Shown here piece after piece: positions 59,879 through 64,000 of a stretch of DNA of 64,000 nt (positions are counted from its first letter, which is position 1; every line of letters begins with the position of its first letter). Source of the stretch: Synechococcus sp. RSCCF101. Its GTDB lineage: Bacteria; Cyanobacteriota; Cyanobacteriia; PCC-6307; Cyanobiaceae. The DNA lies in the NCBI RefSeq assembly GCF_008807075.1, contig NZ_CP035632.1, forward strand, positions 1,240,001 through 1,304,000, given 5' to 3'. The translations under genes were made by a program, and so were the position numbers. The notes below the pieces were generated by a model. The model was given only the letters and a program-made list of their open reading frames with translations, ran no database searches and was not told the DNA's origin.

Positions 59879-61228
59879 TCAGCGGTTGCGCGGGGGCAGG
59901 CCCGATCCCCGCAGCAGCCCCTGCTCCTTGCCGCGCATCCAGCGCCAGGCGAGCCACAGGGCCCCGGCCAGGCCCAGATCGAGCCCGCCGCTCCAGGAGG
60001 GGCCCGCCCAGGCCGAGGCCACAAGGGCCAGGGCCAGGGCCACCAGGACGAGCGGCTGCAGCTGCCGCAGGCGGCGCAGCGCTCCCGAGCAGCTGCGGCA
60101 GTGGATCGTGTGGCTGTGGTAACGATCCATCAGGTCCGGAAGCTCGAGCCGCGGCGGCGGGGCCTGGCCGGGGAAGGGAGCCGAACCGGGTCCGTTGAGC
60201 CAGCGGTGCAGGGCCTTCACGTAGAGGTCGCTGCCGGTGGGGAGGTAACAGGCCTGCTCGAACCGCTCGCTGCCGCCCGCCGCGGCGAGGCTGCGCTCCT
60301 GCCAGTGCAGAAACACCTGATCGTCCTCCAGAACGGTGTGGTTGGCCACGTGCTGCAGCCAGCGGGGCCTCAGGCTGAGCAGCCGCCTCGACCAGGGGGA
60401 GGCGAAGCGGAAGGGGAAACGCGCGAACAGCCGGCACTCACCGGGGCGGATCGGCACGGCGTAGACGACGGTGAGAATGCGCGCGAACCCCTTGGCCTCC
60501 AGCTCGTGCCACATCAGCTGGGGCGCCCGGAACGTGGTGTGCTGTGAGCCGAGACGGCCCCGCCTGGGGCCCTCGGCCCATGTGGCCTCGAAGCCGTCCG
60601 GCCCCTCCCGCAGCAGCTCGGCGCGGACCGGAGCCGCGTTGTCGCGCCGGCCGACGGTGCGGTGGTGCGTGAAGTTCACGTGGCTCACATCGAGCACGTT
60701 CTCCAGCAGGGTCACCGCATCCATCGGAAGGTCCCGGAAGGTGTCCTGGATGAGCCAGGCGTCACCCTCCTCCTCCAGCGAGGGGATCAGGGGCAGCGGT
60801 GTGGCGTCGGCCCGGCCCGCCTCTCCGGCGAAGACGAACAGCAGCCCCTGACCCTCCGCCGTGGGAAGCGCCAGGCAGCTGGCACGGCGACTGCCCGGAG
60901 ACACCCCCTCCTCGGCCTGGGGAATGGCCTGGCAGGTGCCGGCCCCATCGAACGACCAGCCGTGATACGGGCACTCCAGCTGGCCGGCTTCGTTGATGCG
61001 CCCCTGGCTGAGGGGCACCAACCGGTGGGGGCAGCGGTCCTCGAAGGCACGCCAGCGGCTGCTCTGCTGATCCCACCAGAGCACCAGATCGCGCCCCAGC
61101 AGCGTGAAGGCGGTGGGTTGGCCCGGATCGAGGTCGCGCAGATAGGCCACCGGGTACCACTGATCGCACCAGACGGGGCCCACGCTCCAGCGGGTCGGCG
61201 CTTCGGCGCGGGTCGGACTGGCAACCAT
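59879..61228 (-). CDS. Rieske oxygenase, pheophorbide a oxygenase (PaO/Tic55)-like
   Basis: A 449-residue protein. The Rieske [2Fe-2S] site is Cys66-x-His68 (RCPHRLVPLS) and Cys86-x2-His89 (CPYHGWSFDG). The mononuclear iron region is LLENVLDVSHVNFTHH. C-terminal PaO-like features follow: YHSHTIHCRSCSGAL (CxxC) and two membrane helices (about 395-435). This matches PaO/ACD1-like proteins that act on chlorophyll breakdown products or related tetrapyrroles at membranes; the substrate is not known here. Confidence 0.9.
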   Translation of the reverse strand: MVASPTRAEAPTRWSVGPVWCDQWYPVAYLRDLDPGQPTAFTLLGRDLVLWWDQQSSRWRAFEDRCPHRLVPLSQGRINEAGQLECPYHGWSFDGAGTCQAIPQAEEGVSPGSRRASCLALPTAEGQGLLFVFAGEAGRADATPLPLIPSLEEEGDAWLIQDTFRDLPMDAVTLLENVLDVSHVNFTHHRTVGRRDNAAPVRAELLREGPDGFEATWAEGPRRGRLGSQHTTFRAPQLMWHELEAKGFARILTVVYAVPIRPGECRLFARFPFRFASPWSRRLLSLRPRWLQHVANHTVLEDDQVFLHWQERSLAAAGGSERFEQACYLPTGSDLYVKALHRWLNGPGSAPFPGQAPPPRLELPDLMDRYHSHTIHCRSCSGALRRLRQLQPLVLVALALALVASAWAGPSWSGGLDLGLAGALWLAWRWMRGKEQGLLRGSGLPPRNR

Positions 61229-61295
61229 GGCGATCGGAGCGTCAGTGCATCAGCTGGCGGCGCGATCCTGGCAAGGCTGCGGGAGTGGTTGTGAG

Positions 61296-61322
61296 ATGGC
61301 CGGAGCCATGGGCTCCGGCCAT
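61296..61322 (-). terminator. Perfect 12-bp inverted repeat after glnN (probable terminator)
   Basis: atggccggagcc and ggctccggccat flank a 3-base loop, 11 bases beyond the glnN stop. There is no T-run on the minus strand, so it may act as a weak terminator, an RNA-stabilising hairpin or a rho-assisted site between glnN and the Rieske gene. Confidence 0.5.
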
Positions 61323-61332
61323 CCCCGCCGCC

Positions 61333-63504
61333 TCAGCGGCTGAACAGCATCTCCTGGTAAGTGGGCAGCGGCCAGAGGTCATCGGCAACGATGATCTCCA
61401 GTCCATCCACCGCCTCGCGGATGCGGGTCATCAGGGGCAGGATCACATCGGCGCAGTGGCGCATGGAGGCTTCCACCCCGTCCTCCGGCGTTTCGGCGAT
61501 GGCCGATTCCAGCGCGGCGCATTCGGCCAGCAGGCTCTGATTGAGCTGGGCCACCTTGCCGGCGCTGCTGCGGTCGGGCGGCAGGCCGAGGTACTCCTGG
61601 TCGCGCAGGGACTGGGCCAGGGCGTCGAGGTACTCCATCACCGCCGGATACACCTGGGTTCGCGTCATGCGCAGCAGCACCTTGGCCTCCACCTCGATGG
61701 CCAGCACGTACTGCTCGCCATAGACCTCAAAGCGGCTCTCCAGCTCCACGGGGCTGAGCACGCCCATGCGGTCGAACAGATCCCGCACCTGGGGCCGGGT
61801 CAGCACCGGCAGGGAGTCGGCGGTGGTGGGCAGGTTCTCCAGATGCCGCTCCTCCACGGCCATCCGGTGCCAGGCCTCGGAATAGCCGTCGCCACCGAAG
61901 ACCACCGCTCCGTGCTCGTTCATGATCTGCTGGATTGTGCCCATGGCCGCCGCGTCGAGGGTGGCTCCACCCGCCATGCGGCTTTCCAGCTGGTCGCAGA
62001 CCCAGCTGATCGAATCCGAGAGCAGGGTGTTCAGCGCGATCAGGGGACCCGCCACCGACTGACCGGAGCCCACCGCCCTGAATTCGAAGCGGTTGCCGGT
62101 GAAGGCGAAGGGGGAGGTGCGGTTGCGATCGCCGGGATCCTTCGGGAACTCGGGCAGGGTGTCGATGCCCAGGCTCATCAGACCACCGTCAGTGGAGGCC
62201 TTGAGATCGCCGGCGCGGATCTGATTGAACACATCCTCCAGCTGGCTGCCCAGATAGACCGAGATGATCGCCGGCGGGGCTTCGTTGGCGCCGAGGCGGT
62301 GGTCATTGCTGGCGCTGGCGATCACGGCCCGCATCAGCGGTCCGTAGAGATGCACCCCGCGGATCACCGCCGCGCAGAACAGCAGGAACTGCATGTTCTC
62401 GTGGGGAGTCTTGCCCGGGTCGAGCAGATTGCCCTGGCTGGAATTACCCAGGGACCAGTTGACGTGCTTGCCGGAGCCGTTGATGCCCTCGAAGGGCTTT
62501 TCATGCAGCAGACAGGTGAAGCCGTGCTTCTTGGCCGTGTTCTTCAGCACGGTCATGATCAGCTGCTGGTGATCGGTGGCCACGTTGGCCGCCTCGAAGT
62601 AAGGCGCGATCTCGAACTGACCGGGCGCCACCTCGTTGTGACGCGTCTTGGCGGGAATGCCGAGCCGGTAGAGGCGGTGCTCCACGTCCTGCATGAACAC
62701 CTGCACCCGCTCCGGGATGGCACCGAAGTAGTGGTCATCGAACTGCTGTCCCTTGGCCGAGGGGGCTCCCAGGAGGGTGCGGCCGGTGAGCATCAGGTCC
62801 TGGCGCAGCGGCAGGAAGGCGCTGTCCACCAGGAAGTACTCCTGCTCGGCGCCGCAGCTGGAGTTGATCGGGGCGATGGTCTCCTCACCCAGCAGACGCA
62901 GCAGACGCTGGGCCTGTTTGTTGAGGGTGGCGTTGGAGCGCAGCAGCGGTGTCTTCTTGTCGAGGGCCTCACCGGTCCAGGAGACGAAGACCGTGGGAAT
63001 GCACAGAGTGATGCCGTTCTCGGTCTCCATCAGGTAGGCCGGACTGGTCACATCCCAGGCCGTGTAGCCGCGGGCCTCGAAGGTGGTGCGGATGCCGCCG
63101 TTGGGGAAGGAGGAGCCGTCAGGCTCGCCCTGCACCAGCAGCTTGCCGGAGAATTCCGCCAGGGCCGTTCCATCGCCCTGGGGCACGATGAAACCGTCGT
63201 GCTTCTCAGCCGTCAGGCTGGTGAGGGGATAGAAGACGTGGGCGTAGTAGAGCGCGCCCCGGTTCATCGCCCAGTCCTTCATGGCCTGAGCCACCATGTC
63301 GGCCACCGAGAGATCCAGCTTGCCGCCGTCGCGGATGGTGCGCTGGATCGACTTGAAGGCCGCCTTGGGCAGCGCATCCTTCATCTTCGCGAGGGTGAAC
63401 ACATCGCGCGCCCAGAGGCTCTCGAGCGACTCCACCTCTGGCGTGGGCACAGGCGGTCTCCCGGCGATCTGCTGAATGGCCGAGAAACGGTTGGGGCTGG
63501 GCAT
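61333..63504 (-). CDS. glnN: Glutamine synthetase type III (GSIII)
   Basis: A 723-residue glutamine synthetase that joins ammonia to glutamate. It is the long type III form rather than the 470-residue GlnA. Landmarks are [97 protein letters not shown] and [23 protein letters not shown] 63504 fits the family length; 63546 is an unlikely extension. In cyanobacteria GSIII is known as a nitrogen-starvation enzyme under NtcA, but I see no exact GTAN8TAC box upstream. Confidence 0.95.
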   Translation of the reverse strand: MPSPNRFSAIQQIAGRPPVPTPEVESLESLWARDVFTLAKMKDALPKAAFKSIQRTIRDGGKLDLSVADMVAQAMKDWAMNRGALYYAHVFYPLTSLTAEKHDGFIVPQGDGTALAEFSGKLLVQGEPDGSSFPNGGIRTTFEARGYTAWDVTSPAYLMETENGITLCIPTVFVSWTGEALDKKTPLLRSNATLNKQAQRLLRLLGEETIAPINSSCGAEQEYFLVDSAFLPLRQDLMLTGRTLLGAPSAKGQQFDDHYFGAIPERVQVFMQDVEHRLYRLGIPAKTRHNEVAPGQFEIAPYFEAANVATDHQQLIMTVLKNTAKKHGFTCLLHEKPFEGINGSGKHVNWSLGNSSQGNLLDPGKTPHENMQFLLFCAAVIRGVHLYGPLMRAVIASASNDHRLGANEAPPAIISVYLGSQLEDVFNQIRAGDLKASTDGGLMSLGIDTLPEFPKDPGDRNRTSPFAFTGNRFEFRAVGSGQSVAGPLIALNTLLSDSISWVCDQLESRMAGGATLDAAAMGTIQQIMNEHGAVVFGGDGYSEAWHRMAVEERHLENLPTTADSLPVLTRPQVRDLFDRMGVLSPVELESRFEVYGEQYVLAIEVEAKVLLRMTRTQVYPAVMEYLDALAQSLRDQEYLGLPPDRSSAGKVAQLNQSLLAECAALESAIAETPEDGVEASMRHCADVILPLMTRIREAVDGLEIIVADDLWPLPTYQEMLFSR

Positions 63505-63599
63505 GAAGAGAGGGCGTTGGTGACCAATGGCCGAACCCTCATGCAACGGAACCGAGGTGGATCCCGAATGACGCGATTGTTACCGAATCCCCTTTCGTT

Positions 63600-64000
63600 T
63601 CAATGGCTTTCATCTGAGCGGCCATCGTCCGGCAGACGCAGCTGCGTGGCGTAAGGGCCCTGACCGTCCAGGCAGGCGGAGCCGCAGTGGCAGCCGAGGC
63701 TGATGGCCTCCCGCAGGCTCCAGCCCGCCGCCAGTCCCACCGTCACCCCCGCCGCGAAGCTGTCGCCGGCGCCGTAGGCATCCACGACCGCAGCGGTGCG
63801 CGGCGGCGCCGAGAACCGGCCGCCGGGGAAGACCTCGCCCCCCGCCGCACCGGCCGTGCGGATGACACAAACCGGCGGAGCGGGCAGCTGATCAGCCGCC
63901 AGCGCCTCACCAGGGTCGAGGGCGCTGCCGATCAGGGAATCGAGACGCACCCCCGAGGCCTCGAGAACGGCCTGCCGGACGCGCGGGGTGGCCGTGAGGA
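63600..64000 (-). CDS. PfkB-family sugar kinase, C-terminal part (start beyond right edge)
   Basis: The frame is open to the right edge, with about 133 residues visible. The PfkB signature is complete: VVDAYGAGDSFAAGVTVGLA, with the catalytic Asp in GAGD and the anion hole. The preceding CVIRTAGAAGGEVFPGGRFS is the usual strand before it. It phosphorylates a sugar or nucleoside (ribokinase superfamily); the specificity needs the missing N-terminus. It lies upstream of glnN on the same strand, 95 bases away. Confidence 0.85.
   Translation of the reverse strand, partial: LTATPRVRQAVLEASGVRLDSLIGSALDPGEALAADQLPAPPVCVIRTAGAAGGEVFPGGRFSAPPRTAAVVDAYGAGDSFAAGVTVGLAAGWSLREAISLGCHCGSACLDGQGPYATQLRLPDDGRSDESH

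Noticed and set aside
63567-63583. Possible NtcA box upstream of glnN
   Set aside because: The best match on the minus strand is GTAACAATCGCGTC, whose right half is GTC instead of TAC. That is too weak to call, although NtcA control of glnN would be expected.
61285-63654. Plus-strand open frame (789 codons) opposite glnN
   Set aside because: Shadow of the glutamine synthetase gene; the composition is typical of an antisense GC-rich frame.

Overview
The window looks like chromosome of a high-GC unicellular picocyanobacterium of the Synechococcus/Cyanobium type. The support is a set of cyanobacterial families (DUF3386, DUF3318, DUF2811 and CGLD27/DUF1230 proteins, a pheophorbide-a-oxygenase-like Rieske protein, type III glutamine synthetase), scattered GCGATCGC (HIP1) octamers (for example near 17175, 31395 and 55312), and gene order such as DUF3318-rsfS-CGLD27-asparaginase. 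I did not run any database search; names rest on reading motifs and on memory of families.

Positions 1-16490 (minus strand) are one open reading frame that runs off the left edge: the N-terminal 5,496 or so residues of a giant secreted repeat protein. It starts with an acidic, Pro/Thr-rich head, then DUF11-like and VCBS/cadherin-like modules, then blocks of large tandem repeats (two of 337 residues, two of 177, seven of 229, and at least 9.6 of 205) that are almost or completely identical at DNA level inside each block. Two small conserved genes and an MsbA-like ABC exporter lie upstream on the same strand (16837-19347). From 25035 to 31115, also on the minus strand, is a type I secretion module: two permease-ATPases with overlapping stop and start codons, an HlyD/LapC-like adaptor and a small acidic protein. 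Both ATPases have damaged nucleotide-binding motifs; the 577-residue one has lost its Walker A. A protein with two MshEN-like (potential c-di-GMP-binding) modules at 21196-21876 is separated from them by a nested transposon: an IS5-family element (21944-25011, TTAG target duplication) whose transposase is split by an IS3-family element (22204-23900, TTG duplication). Housekeeping genes sit between (S4 protein, tpiA with an apparent one-base frameshift, folP).

From about 31.3 kb the DNA becomes visibly richer in GC and holds mostly ordinary genes: an AGCS-type symporter, DUF3386, carB, DUF3318, rsfS, CGLD27, an asparaginase and initiator tRNA-Met with a terminator. Next (39705-47309) is a nitrogen-related group: a sodium/solute symporter translationally coupled to two tiny membrane proteins, an aspartate-carbamoyltransferase-like enzyme with altered motifs, an AsnB-type asparagine synthetase, a DUF1028 protein and an M20 amidohydrolase of the allantoate/N-carbamoyl-amino-acid type. 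This may be an undescribed ureide or carbamoyl-compound pathway.

The right part holds an MscS channel, a GMC oxidoreductase, a long sirohydrochlorin chelatase with a metal-binding tail, an FAD-linked oxidase, two intergenic regions with DnaA-box-like or repeated motifs, a complete polar amino acid ABC importer (binding protein, two permeases, ATPase) followed directly by glutamate decarboxylase, a PaO-like Rieske oxygenase, glnN (type III glutamine synthetase) and the end of a PfkB-family sugar kinase. Nitrogen and amino acid handling is a strong theme of this half. No rRNA or CRISPR array was seen.
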